Assembly (NCBI RefSeq): GCF_001988955.1
Contig: NZ_CP014263.1
Span: 248,001 to 312,000, forward strand
Origin: Spirosoma montaniterrae
GTDB lineage: Bacteria; Bacteroidota; Bacteroidia; Cytophagales; Spirosomataceae
DNA length: 64,000 bases
Direction of reading: 5' to 3'
Shown: in pieces, positions 43,904 through 51,727 of the stretch
Position numbering within the stretch: the stretch's first letter is position 1
Layout: every line of letters begins with the position of its first letter
The notes under the pieces: model-generated
Databases searched by the model: none
What the model was told of the DNA's origin: nothing
What the model saw: only the letters and a program-made list of their open reading frames with translations
Position numbers and translations under genes: made by a program

Positions 43904-44782
43904 ATGGTTCAGATGTTGACACAGCAACGTTCCCTGTTTCATTGTATAAACCCGGTCGGCGATGCTGACCGATTGGCTGCGGTGCGTGACCATCACAATG
44001 GCCGTGTTGCGTTTGATGTGCTGGAACAAGTTAAGCACAAACTGCTCGGTATGGCGGTCAAGGGCCGAGGTAGCTTCATCTAACAGTAACAGTTGCGGAC
44101 GGCGGTACAACGCCTGTGCCAGCCCAACCAACGGCTGCTGACCGCCCGACAGGTTTATGCCTTCCTCGCCCACCAGCGTCAGGTAGTTTTGCGGTAGTTT
44201 CATGAAATAATCGTGAAAGCCGTAATCCTGACAGAACTGCACAATTGCTTCGCCTTCCTCTATTGAATTGCCCAGACAAATATTGTCTAACAATGTGCCA
44301 TTGAAAATCTTGATGGGTTGCGGTACGGCGGCTGTCAGACTGCGCCAGTCGCTGACCGCAATAGTAGCCAGATTTTGATGAGTAGTTTGGCGGCTTTTAT
44401 CGGCAAAAGCTACGCTGATTTGGCTGTTGCCTTCCGGTTCATAAAACTTCTGCAAAAGCTGGAGCAGCATACTTTTGCCCGATCCGGTTTCACCTACAAT
44501 GCCAATAATTTCGCCCCGCCGAACCGTGAACGAAACGTTTTGCAGCAAGGACGGACGACCGGCAAAACGGTATGTTAACTCCTTAACTGAGAGGCTCTCA
44601 AACATCGGCATGTCTGTTGTCGCATTACTGTCAACGGCGTTAACAACCGGTTCTTTGGGCATTTCGGTAAACTCGCGCATCCGGTCGAAGGCAACGCGGG
44701 CCTCCTGCAACTGGATGTTGGTTGTCGACAGCTTCGATACCGAACCGACAAGCGTACTGGCTAAACTGACTACGGCCATCAT
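43889..44782 (-). CDS. C39-type ABC exporter, ATPase part (second part of frameshifted gene)
   Basis: 297 aa. Starts within the last membrane helix region (MMAVVSLASTLVGSVSKL) and carries a complete nucleotide-binding domain: Walker A GETGSGKSML, Q-loop region, signature LSGGQ at about 215, Walker B LLLLDEATSALD and the switch His in VTHRSQS. It is the rest of the exporter that begins at 46086. One added G at 44787-44788 (minus strand ttggcgag to ttgggcgag) would fuse the two frames as GLKLGEMMAV. The last residues HLNHLNQD come from a repeat. Confidence 0.88.
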   Translation of the reverse strand: MMAVVSLASTLVGSVSKLSTTNIQLQEARVAFDRMREFTEMPKEPVVNAVDSNATTDMPMFESLSVKELTYRFAGRPSLLQNVSFTVRRGEIIGIVGETGSGKSMLLQLLQKFYEPEGNSQISVAFADKSRQTTHQNLATIAVSDWRSLTAAVPQPIKIFNGTLLDNICLGNSIEEGEAIVQFCQDYGFHDYFMKLPQNYLTLVGEEGINLSGGQQPLVGLAQALYRRPQLLLLDEATSALDRHTEQFVLNLFQHIKRNTAIVMVTHRSQSVSIADRVYTMKQGTLLCQHLNHLNQD

Positions 44783-46086
44783 CTCGCCAATTTCAGCCCG
44801 TTTTGCAGTACCAAATAAGCCGTTAGGCCAATGACCGATACCAACACGCCGACGCCGATTAGTTCGCTGAAAAGGCCGTAGCGATTGCCGAGTAGACCGA
44901 GGTCGTAAAGCTGTTGTTGAAAAAAGCGGTAAATGCCTTGCGTAATGCGGGCGAAGAACGCTTCCTGCCGGTGGGCTTTGATTGCGCCAATGCCGCCAAT
45001 GCTGTCGATAAAGTGGCTTTCGGCGCGGGCATAAGCTGTCATAACGCCCCGCTGACCAGCAATGATGCGGCTGTTGTACGTCCAGACTAACCAGCCATAA
45101 AGCGGCAAACTCACCAGCGACAGCAACCCGATTTGCCAGGCATAACCAAACAGAAAGCCTGCCGTCAGCAACAACACAAGCGCGTCGATGATAACGCTGC
45201 CAGTCAGGAAACTGATGGTAGCCTGAATCCGGCTGGTGTCGGTTAGCCGGGCTACCAGATCACCGGTTTTACGGTTGTCGAAAAACGCTTTGGGCAGTTG
45301 GAGCAGATCGCGGAAGAAACTGTCGGTAATGCGAACATTGAACTCGCGGCTTTGCCGAAGTAGCAGAAACCCACGTAGATAGCCTATGCCCGTTCGGGCC
45401 AGTAGGAGCACTGTCAGCAGCAATAACCCCATCGACAGCTTTTCGAGATTACGTTTCGGCAGAATCTCATCGAGCAGTTTCTGCGAGAACAACGCCATCG
45501 ACAAACCCAGCCCGGCCATTACCACGCCTAATCCGGCAGCAATTGCCAGCAGCGGCACGTCGTCATGAATCAGGTTTCTAAACCACTGCCACTGCGTTTG
45601 CCGACTTTGCGCCGTACTGACAAACCGCTCGGTTGGTTTCAGCGTCAGCAACGCCCGCGACTGCCAGATACCCGCCAGTTCGTCGCCCGTCATCTCAATA
45701 ACCCCCCGCCCCGGATCACCAATCACATACCGCAACTCCCCTCCCCTTGTTTTGAGGGGAGGGGCTGGGGGTGGGGTGTTCGGGTAATATACCACATAAT
45801 GCTGCCGATTTCCGTCCATAACCACGTGCAGAATAGCCGGTTCAGTCACCTCGGCCAGATTATGAACGCCTTCGGCTTCCAACCCCTCGGCGGCAAAACC
45901 CAGCGATTGTGCTGTTTGATACAACCCCAACAGCGTAGTACCCTGGATGCTTGTGCCACTCAGTTCGCGCAGCCGTTCGCGGCTGGCATCGCCCCCGTAA
46001 TAGCGAATGACGGATAATAGGCAGGCAATGCCGCAATCGGTTTGGTCGAGTTGTTGGGTAAAGGTTTTGTAAATGTAATTGTGCAT
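44779..46086 (-). CDS. C39 peptidase-containing ABC exporter, peptidase and membrane part (gene frameshifted)
   Basis: From MHNYIYKTFTQQLDQTDCG. The N-terminal C39 peptidase has Cys18 in QTDCGIACLLSVIRYYGG, His96 in QHYVVYY and Asp124 in IGDPGRG. The exporter membrane domain follows (about 165-435). Such proteins cut double-glycine-type leaders and export the peptide. Between His96 and Asp124 lies a stretch, PNTPPPAPPLKTRGGELR, coded by an inserted C-rich repeat. The frame ends after GLKLAR because of the one-base shift. Substrates are probably the peptides at 49906 and 50080. Confidence 0.9.
   Translation of the reverse strand: MHNYIYKTFTQQLDQTDCGIACLLSVIRYYGGDASRERLRELSGTSIQGTTLLGLYQTAQSLGFAAEGLEAEGVHNLAEVTEPAILHVVMDGNRQHYVVYYPNTPPPAPPLKTRGGELRYVIGDPGRGVIEMTGDELAGIWQSRALLTLKPTERFVSTAQSRQTQWQWFRNLIHDDVPLLAIAAGLGVVMAGLGLSMALFSQKLLDEILPKRNLEKLSMGLLLLTVLLLARTGIGYLRGFLLLRQSREFNVRITDSFFRDLLQLPKAFFDNRKTGDLVARLTDTSRIQATISFLTGSVIIDALVLLLTAGFLFGYAWQIGLLSLVSLPLYGWLVWTYNSRIIAGQRGVMTAYARAESHFIDSIGGIGAIKAHRQEAFFARITQGIYRFFQQQLYDLGLLGNRYGLFSELIGVGVLVSVIGLTAYLVLQNGLKLAR
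45736..45780 (+). repeat. C-rich repeat inside a coding sequence
   Basis: ctcccctccccttgttttga then ggggaggggctgggggtggg, matching the repeats at 14125 and 54664. Its length keeps the exporter frame open and adds the PPPAPPLKTRGG segment to the C39 domain. Confidence 0.88.
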
Positions 46087-46112
46087 GGATGAGTGGGATA
46101 AGCCCAAATAAA

Positions 46113-47471
46113 TCAAACTTTGTTTGTGAATAGCTGCCTGTAAAGTGTGTAAGTGTTCTGTGTGTCGCTCGGCAAAACTTTACTAAGTATGTACCAGAAT
46201 ATAACTATCAGACACAAGCCAAATATGAATGTAGTCATCAACGTCTTCAGGGCTAACATTGTCAAACCCAGCAGGACCGAAGCCGTGAACACACTCCATC
46301 CATTGACGTTATTTTTCATTTGCCCAAAGTTGAAACTGCTCTGTACGTAAAACGCTTTGTAAAGTGAGAATACAAGCCCATTAATACTGAGTACTATTGT
46401 AGTTAGCGCGTAAAAGACCAGCAGCTCTGAATCAACTTTACCTAAATAGAGCATGATGCCGAGCGTAGTTAGCAGGTCAAGTAAAAGGGGTAGTGCTATG
46501 AGCTGGAAATAGATACGGTAATTATCAGACCGCTTCCCCAATGTACTATTGACCCAAAGGACCGGAAAAAAACCCCAGATATTATTGGCGACGTAGGTGA
46601 ACAGGATTAGGGGAGCTACATAGAGAGCCTCTAAAAAACTGGACATGGGGAGTTGATCGAACGTAAAAATTCCCGCAAATGATAGAAACATCGCTTTCAA
46701 CCCAAGACCAAATAGAAAGGCATTTCGTGATTTTGGACTGTTCAGGAACGCAACATAAACCGGCGATAATTGCCTGAACAGAGAAAAACTACTCACAAAA
46801 ACGGGAGAATTATTAGTTTCGGCGACCGACCGGTCAGCATACGCCAATACTGTAAACTGACTTGCTAAACAGAACGTCAGTCCGCTCATGAGCAGGTAGT
46901 CGTCTGGTAATTTGTAAACTACCAATATGACGACGGCACTTGACAAAATTGCCCAGGCGATTAACAATAGAAATCGTTTACGATGAACGTTCTCAACAAA
47001 TGCCTTGGCAATTTGCACGAAAGCAAGCGTGTTTCCGAACAACAATACCGAGTTGGCGAGATGTGCGTGGGTGTATGTTTTCGACAATGCATCGATTAGG
47101 CAAAAGGCCATAACCGTTCCGACAGTGGTTGCGGTGATCATATCATACACTAAATTAGTTACCCATCGTTTCATGAAGTGAACCGGAAATACGCCCGAGA
47201 CTAACTTTGAACGTTGTGTGTAGGTAGGGAAAAACTCCAGCAATGCCCATAACCCACAAAACCCTGCACTGATAAGTTGAATAAGCCTGTCACCTGTTAT
47301 ATCTCCGGCATTTGACGTAATAAATATGTCGATAAGCCAGCCAATCATAGCCGCGTTGACAAGCAGCACCGTAACGTAAAGAATACGCAACATCAGGCTC
47401 ATTGCCGATCCGCCATTGCTAACATAATCTATAAAACGTCGGCGCAGGGCAAAGAGTAGTATAGTGTGCAT
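46113..47471 (-). CDS. Polytopic membrane protein, DUF5687-like ABC permease
   Basis: 452 aa with about ten to twelve membrane helices. The N-terminus (LLFALRRRFIDYVSNGGSAM, then ILYVTVLLVNAAMIGWLIDIFI) resembles DUF5687 permeases, which pair with ATPases of the type encoded 12 bases upstream at 47484. Together they would form an ABC-2-like exporter, possibly giving self-immunity to the exported peptides (inference). The GC content is lower than in the housekeeping genes. Confidence 0.7.
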   Translation of the reverse strand: MHTILLFALRRRFIDYVSNGGSAMSLMLRILYVTVLLVNAAMIGWLIDIFITSNAGDITGDRLIQLISAGFCGLWALLEFFPTYTQRSKLVSGVFPVHFMKRWVTNLVYDMITATTVGTVMAFCLIDALSKTYTHAHLANSVLLFGNTLAFVQIAKAFVENVHRKRFLLLIAWAILSSAVVILVVYKLPDDYLLMSGLTFCLASQFTVLAYADRSVAETNNSPVFVSSFSLFRQLSPVYVAFLNSPKSRNAFLFGLGLKAMFLSFAGIFTFDQLPMSSFLEALYVAPLILFTYVANNIWGFFPVLWVNSTLGKRSDNYRIYFQLIALPLLLDLLTTLGIMLYLGKVDSELLVFYALTTIVLSINGLVFSLYKAFYVQSSFNFGQMKNNVNGWSVFTASVLLGLTMLALKTLMTTFIFGLCLIVIFWYILSKVLPSDTQNTYTLYRQLFTNKV

Positions 47472-47483
47472 ACTATTGAGTGG

Positions 47484-48233
47484 TCAAATCCAGTCAAAAG
47501 TCATTACTTTCTTCCGGGGTGCTAAAAAATCAAACAGGGCCTCGCTAATCACCTTTGTACCCTGGGCTGTAAAGTCAGTCAGTTCACCGTCAAATTTAAT
47601 TTTGGCGTCATCTAAAACGAGGATACGGTTAGCTACTTCCTCAACGTAATTCAAGTCGTGAGAGGCAATAAGAATAATCCGGTCGGGTCGGCGATACATT
47701 TGCAAAAAGGCGATTACCTGCTTAACCGCCACCGGGTCAAGACCGGCAAACGGTTCATCTAAAATTAGCATCGACGGCACGTTCAGAATGGCTCCGCATA
47801 AGCCAATCTTTTTGATCATACCTGTCGAATATTGGCTAATAGTTTTGTTGAACATATTGGTATCATCAAAGAAAAAATCAGTTAACTCTTTTGACCGCTT
47901 TTGAAAAGTAACTGCATCGATTTTGTGAACTAAACCAATAAATCGCAGATAATCGGTTCCCGTAAACTCGGGTATAGGTGGGATTACATCCGACAAAATA
48001 CCAAGTACCTTTTTAAAGGCCAGCCGGTCGCCAGTCAATACCTGACCATTAAAAATAAACTGACCTGCATCGGGAGCAACCAGATCAATCAGGCAATTGA
48101 TTAAGGTACTTTTTCCGGCCCCGTTCTTTCCCAGCAAACCAACCACATCACCTCCCTGAAAAGTTAGGTTAAGTGAGCTTAACACACTCTTACCTTGATA
48201 TGATTTGCTAAGATTTTGAATACACAGTTCCAT
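47484..48233 (-). CDS. ABC transporter ATP-binding protein
   Basis: About 249 aa from MELCIQNLSKSYQGKSVLSSL; an earlier TTG overlapping the preceding gene adds no conserved residues. Walker A GLLGKNGAGKSTLINCL, signature ISQYSTGMIKKIGL (a divergent form, STGM in place of SGGQ, usual for ABC-2 ATPases), Walker B LILDEPFAGLDPV and switch His in ASHDLNYVEE. Works with the permease at 46113. Confidence 0.92.
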   Translation of the reverse strand: MELCIQNLSKSYQGKSVLSSLNLTFQGGDVVGLLGKNGAGKSTLINCLIDLVAPDAGQFIFNGQVLTGDRLAFKKVLGILSDVIPPIPEFTGTDYLRFIGLVHKIDAVTFQKRSKELTDFFFDDTNMFNKTISQYSTGMIKKIGLCGAILNVPSMLILDEPFAGLDPVAVKQVIAFLQMYRRPDRIILIASHDLNYVEEVANRILVLDDAKIKFDGELTDFTAQGTKVISEALFDFLAPRKKVMTFDWI

Positions 48234-48268
48234 AATACGTTTGATTGAATAAGCTGGCCAAATAAGAA

Positions 48269-48778
48269 TCAATGAAGGTATTTTGTCAGCGCGTCTACCT
48301 TCACTTCGCCTTTGTACTCTCTCTGCAATTGCCCATTGGCTCCGTAGATGAAAATATGCGGAACGCCCGCAGCTCCAAACGCCCGGTACGCTTCTTCGCG
48401 GGTGAGCGTGCCAACGTGCATCATGTTAAGCGAGTCTAACCCATACGCTCTGGCAAATGCCTGAGCGCGGGCGAGGGGTTGTGTGGTGAGCCAGTACAGA
48501 CCAGCCCCGGCAAAATCGGCCTGACGAAGCCGCATCTGTTGCGCCTGATATTGGCAGTGTTCACAATCGGGGTCGAACAAGACAATAAGTGTGAGTTTGT
48601 TATGGAGCATGGCGGGCAGGGGTTTACGAACGAAGCGCACCGCCGACAAATTGGGCCGGTGCCGGAGTTGGGCCGAAAGGGCGGTTTGGGCAGTGAGCGT
48701 TTGCCGCATCTGAAAAACGGCTCCGCCCAGCCCACCCGCCAACAACACGAGCAACCCGATTTTGAGGTAGCGTTTCAT
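48269..48778 (-). CDS. Membrane-anchored thioredoxin-fold protein
   Basis: 169 aa with an N-terminal signal anchor (residues 5-22, LKIGLLVLLAGGLGGAVF). A CxxC motif, CEHC, is in LIVLFDPDCEHCQYQA, and a cis-Pro in AGVPHIFIYG. The layout is that of periplasmic TlpA- or DsbA-like thiol enzymes. Within a peptide-secretion island whose precursors each carry two core cysteines, it may form or check their disulfides (inference). The membrane-protein gene ends 3 bases upstream. Confidence 0.82.
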   Translation of the reverse strand: MKRYLKIGLLVLLAGGLGGAVFQMRQTLTAQTALSAQLRHRPNLSAVRFVRKPLPAMLHNKLTLIVLFDPDCEHCQYQAQQMRLRQADFAGAGLYWLTTQPLARAQAFARAYGLDSLNMMHVGTLTREEAYRAFGAAGVPHIFIYGANGQLQREYKGEVKVDALTKYLH

Positions 48779-48781
48779 GGC

Positions 48782-49447
48782 TTAGGCGTAGGTTATGGTA
48801 AGAAACATGACCAAAACCACCCATACTAATAGCCCCAGCCCGTAGCTCGACATAACCAGCCCGAACGCCCGCCAAAATGAAAGGTCCGTAACCTCATTAA
48901 CGCCGTAGGCCAGTAGAAACCAATAAGCCACTTCGAACAGGTTGAGCGTAGCCAACGGGTAATGCCAGTAGCGGGGTAGTGTATCGGCGTCGAACAGATT
49001 GAGGGCCGAGAGCGGGTAGAATTGAGTCAGGTCGTCGAGGTCGTAGTCGGTTTGAACGAACAGGAACCAGAGTAGTTTGATGAGAATTGGAAGGAGGAAG
49101 ATAAGTTCGGCTTGCACCAAGAAGTTCCAGAAGGGCTTGAAAGCAAAGCGATTACTGGCGAAATAAAGGCCCAGGCTCAGACAGGCAGCAAAAAATGAAA
49201 ATTTCATCAAAAGCAGAATCGGCGTAAGAACGTAGCCGACCCATTGCCACTTTTTGCCCTGAGTAATGATCCGCTCAATCTGCTCATAACTCAACTGTGT
49301 TTGTAGCGCGTTGAAGTAAAGATTTTCGGAGAACAGCAGGTATTGGAATGCGGCTTGCAAAACAAGCATTAAACCGCATGATGCAATAAAATAGCTGAAC
49401 GTAGGAGGTTTATTTTTTGCTAAGGAAGTGTTTATTACTATTTCCAT
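48782..49447 (-). CDS. Hypothetical integral membrane protein of the peptide island
   Basis: 221 aa with about five membrane helices (YFIASCGLMLVLQAAFQYLL, WVGYVLTPILLLMKFSFFAA, LIFLLPILIKLLWFLF, ATLNLFEVAYWFLLAYGV, GLGLLVWVVLVMFLTI). I do not recognise a named family. It sits 3 bases upstream of both its small and thioredoxin-like neighbours, so it belongs to the operon and could be an export accessory or immunity protein. Confidence 0.7.
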   Translation of the reverse strand: MEIVINTSLAKNKPPTFSYFIASCGLMLVLQAAFQYLLFSENLYFNALQTQLSYEQIERIITQGKKWQWVGYVLTPILLLMKFSFFAACLSLGLYFASNRFAFKPFWNFLVQAELIFLLPILIKLLWFLFVQTDYDLDDLTQFYPLSALNLFDADTLPRYWHYPLATLNLFEVAYWFLLAYGVNEVTDLSFWRAFGLVMSSYGLGLLVWVVLVMFLTITYA

Positions 49448-49450
49448 GTC

Positions 49451-49624
49451 TCAGTTTTGTTTATCCCTTATAGCGTTGTAATAACCAATTACTACAACTA
49501 TAACCAGTGTAAACCCATACAAGAAGTATGTTTCAGACTTCCCAACTTCAATTCTCACTAAAATCAATACCCATGTAGTAATTAATAGTGGTGACCAGTT
49601 TCTGAGAAATTTTCTAATGTTCAT
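49451..49624 (-). CDS. Small two-helix membrane protein
   Basis: 57 aa from MNIRKFLRNWSPLLITTW. Two hydrophobic helices (LLITTWVLILVRI and FLYGFTLVIVVVIGYY) and a charged tail (NAIRDKQN). Its stop is 3 bases from the next gene. Size and location suit an immunity protein for a bacteriocin-like peptide, but no family is recognised. Confidence 0.55.
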   Translation of the reverse strand: MNIRKFLRNWSPLLITTWVLILVRIEVGKSETYFLYGFTLVIVVVIGYYNAIRDKQN

Positions 49625-49731
49625 TCCGAAAAGTTGAATGATTAGTATTGATACCTTAGGCAATGGATTTACTACATAACGGGAATTTATGCACTACCTG
49701 ATTGACCGGGCTGATGCATAAGTTTATCCTA

Positions 49732-49854
49732 TTAGAAGTATTTCTGTAAGAAAGTCGTAATTTGATTCCGAAACAGGAAGTAAAAAAGAATGGCATCACC
49801 AAGCCCATTCACGACTACAACCAAAACTTTCCTCCAATTTATTTTATTAACCAT
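49732..49854 (-). CDS. Very small membrane peptide
   Basis: 40 aa, MVNKINWRKVLVVVVNGLGD then a hydrophobic AILFYFLF stretch and a basic/aromatic tail. It has an ATG preceded by an A/T-rich leader and lies between the precursor peptide genes and the small membrane protein gene. It may be a further immunity or precursor peptide, or not expressed. Confidence 0.4.
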   Translation of the reverse strand: MVNKINWRKVLVVVVNGLGDAILFYFLFRNQITTFLQKYF

Positions 49855-49869
49855 AATTATCAATGTTTC

Positions 49870-49904
49870 AAAGAGCGACATATAAAGTATGTCGCTCTTT
49901 TTTA
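49870..49904 (-). terminator. Hairpin after the first precursor-peptide gene
   Basis: Stem aaagagcgacata / tatgtcgctcttt with a short loop and T-rich ends on the plus side. It lies just after the stop of the 53-aa peptide gene and may partly terminate transcription, so that the peptide genes are made in excess over the export genes. Confidence 0.7.
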
Positions 49905-49905
49905 G

Positions 49906-50067
49906 CTAAAAACAGCCATAAACTGCTGAACCAGCACTAATTGTAAGAGCCGCTGGCCAAAGACCAAAGGCAGCAGCACCCATCACCAACCCTCCCAAGA
50001 TCATACAAGTTCTGCCTGGACCTTCAGCCGAATAATCGGCTAATTGATCAATTGTTAGTTTTTTCAT
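49906..50067 (-). CDS. Leader-type secreted peptide precursor 1 (bacteriocin-like)
   Basis: 53 aa. A polar leader MKKLTIDQLADYSAEGPG is followed by a hydrophobic, Gly/Ala-rich core starting RTCMILGG. Cys21 and Cys52 stand at the two ends of the core, fit for one disulfide. Core GxxxG motifs (GGLVMG) recall two-peptide bacteriocins. It is 12 bases downstream of a second such gene and in one run with a C39 exporter. The leader lacks a perfect GG, so the cleavage site is uncertain. Confidence 0.65.
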   Translation of the reverse strand: MKKLTIDQLADYSAEGPGRTCMILGGLVMGAAAFGLWPAALTISAGSAVYGCF

Positions 50068-50079
50068 GGGTAAAACAAA

Positions 50080-50223
50080 TTAGCTGTTCCAGCAATAAAC
50101 GACTTTGGCAATGGCAAATCCCATTGATGCAGGTACAAAAGGTGAGCCAAGCAGAGCAGGTATTGCAAAAAAGCAACTCGCACCACTTATTCTCTCCATT
50201 TCGCTGACTTGAAGCGTTTTCAT
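50080..50223 (-). CDS. Leader-type secreted peptide precursor 2 (bacteriocin-like)
   Basis: 47 aa from MKTLQVSEMERISGAS; upstream in-frame residues have no leader character. The leader has the L..SEMERISGA pattern typical of double-glycine leaders, here GA, cut by C39 peptidases. The core SCFFAIPALLGSPF.. ..YCWNS is hydrophobic with a Cys at each end (residues 17 and 44). The same design as precursor 1 suggests a two-peptide product. Confidence 0.7.
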   Translation of the reverse strand: MKTLQVSEMERISGASCFFAIPALLGSPFVPASMGFAIAKVVYCWNS

Positions 50224-50245
50224 AGCTATTCTAAACATTTTTAGC

Positions 50246-50362
50246 CTACTCTGTTTCAGGCTTTTCGGCATCCGCCTTCGTCACGTTTAATTCGTCGGCC
50301 AACTCTGTCGCGTATGACAATTCAAACTTCGCGGTTGCCACTGCATTCTGAGTGCAGTGGGG
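50246..50362 (-). pseudogene. Coding remnant before the peptide genes
   Basis: A 38-codon frame with no ATG, opening PHCTQNAVATAKFELSYATE and ending acidic (KADAEKPETE). Its first residues resemble the end of the HTH regulator at 51728 (HCTLNAVAF). It may be the displaced 3' end of a regulator-type gene, now parted by the glycosyltransferase gene, or chance. Confidence 0.3.
50338..50360 (+). repeat. Short palindrome flanking the GT1 gene, copy 1
   Basis: ccactgcattctgagtgcag plus tgg: 8-base perfect arms ccactgca / tgcagtgg. A near-identical copy is at 51752-51774 on the other side of the glycosyltransferase gene. Confidence 0.7.
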
Positions 50363-50422
50363 TTAAAATTTTCAGTATTGCAAGATTTTTTATGCAAAAG
50401 ATGTAGTTAATCCACACTTGCA

Positions 50423-51715
50423 TCAAGCCAGCCTATTTATAGCACTATGTTCTTCTAAAATTCGTTCAACCACATCGCCAATGCTGGCGGTGCTGGCGTC
50501 GGCGAGTTCGTACATGGTTCCCCGGCCCTGTGCCACTACCCGTGCGCCATAGCCGGGCTGGTCCCAGAGGTGGCTGAGTAGGTACACCAGCATCGGCACG
50601 TTCAGGGCCGTAGCTTCCAGTACGGAGTTCAACCCGCCGTGCGTAATAAACAGGTCGCAGTGCTGCAATACGTGCAGTTGCGGCACCGACGTAAACACAA
50701 ACGCATTCGCCGGGCAGTCGAATCGGGCTACATCGGCCCCGTCTCCAATTGCCAGAATCAGCCTCCAGTTGGGTTGCTGCCCAACGGCCTGTAGCAACTT
50801 ACGGTAAAAAGCGGCCAGTTCGTTTTCGGAGCGGTGGGCCAGCATCACCGTACCGAGTGAAGCGTATACCAGTTTCAAATCGGCGTTGGTCTGCCGTTCC
50901 TGCCCGATACGTTCAAGTGCCATTGTGTAGGCCGGGGGCAGGGTTTCGGCGCGGCTCAGGTCGGGCATGGTGTTTTTAAACGTTTGGAAGGTCAACAGCC
51001 GCCGTTCGGCAAAGTCAAAGTCTTGGGGCGGCATAATCCACTCTGGCAGGTTGTCGATGCCTGCGTGAAATACTTTGTCGTAACGGAGCCGGTACGTATC
51101 GGGCAACTCGTTTCGGCGAAAGGCTCGCCGAATCTGCCGGTGCGAACTATACCCGGCATATTTTACCGTTTCCCATAATTGCCTGAAAAAGCGATTGCGG
51201 TATTCGCGCTGCCACGCCCGCCGAATGGCCTGTGGGCTGTCGCGGCCCGGAATCAGCGAGCTGTTGAGTGGTGGCGTGTGCCCGTCGTCGTAGGTCGAGA
51301 GCATGGTTTGAATCAGTACAACGTTTGCCGGATATGCCTTTAGCAATGGATATAGGACAATGAAATCGGTACTCAGAAACGCATCGAGCAGAATCAGGTC
51401 GGGCCGTAGCTGATGCAGCGTTCGCTGCCAGTCTGCCGTGCGGGTTTTCAGGTCGCGGCCCGTGATGCGGTCGAAAAGTGTCTCCAAATACGATTCGCTG
51501 CGGCCCTGATTCAGCACCTCGTCGGTGCCAACGCCGAAGGGGTAGCTTTCGAGCCAATGCACGGCAAAGCTCTGCTGCACAATGCGCTGCGCCAGTTCGG
51601 GCGGACCGAAATAAGCATAGATAACGCGGTATCCGTCGGCCTGTAGTTGCCGGGCCAGCCGAAACGTGGCGTTCAGGTGGCCCTGTGCCGTAGCCATAGC
51701 AAACAAAGCAATCAT
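50423..51715 (-). CDS. GT1-family glycosyltransferase (UGT/MGT-like)
   Basis: About 430 aa from MIALFAMATAQGHLNATFRLA. GT-B fold with the N-terminal GHLNATFRLARQL, the middle LKLVYASLGTVMLAHRSENEL and the C-terminal sugar-nucleotide site PQLHVLQHCDLFITHGGLNSVLEATALNVPMLVYL and DQPGYGARVV. Enzymes of this class transfer sugars to small lipophilic acceptors such as polyketides, macrolides or carotenoids. In this island an action on the peptide or on a lipid cannot be excluded. Flanked by related short palindromes. Confidence 0.9.
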   Translation of the reverse strand: MIALFAMATAQGHLNATFRLARQLQADGYRVIYAYFGPPELAQRIVQQSFAVHWLESYPFGVGTDEVLNQGRSESYLETLFDRITGRDLKTRTADWQRTLHQLRPDLILLDAFLSTDFIVLYPLLKAYPANVVLIQTMLSTYDDGHTPPLNSSLIPGRDSPQAIRRAWQREYRNRFFRQLWETVKYAGYSSHRQIRRAFRRNELPDTYRLRYDKVFHAGIDNLPEWIMPPQDFDFAERRLLTFQTFKNTMPDLSRAETLPPAYTMALERIGQERQTNADLKLVYASLGTVMLAHRSENELAAFYRKLLQAVGQQPNWRLILAIGDGADVARFDCPANAFVFTSVPQLHVLQHCDLFITHGGLNSVLEATALNVPMLVYLLSHLWDQPGYGARVVAQGRGTMYELADASTASIGDVVERILEEHSAINRLA

Positions 51716-51727
51716 GGTCAAAACCGT

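Noticed and set aside
50423..51715. Glycocin-type peptide glycosyltransferase
   Set aside because: Known peptide S-glycosyltransferases of glycocins are GT2 proteins. This one is a GT1/UGT type, normally acting on small lipophilic acceptors, so that role is left open and not called.
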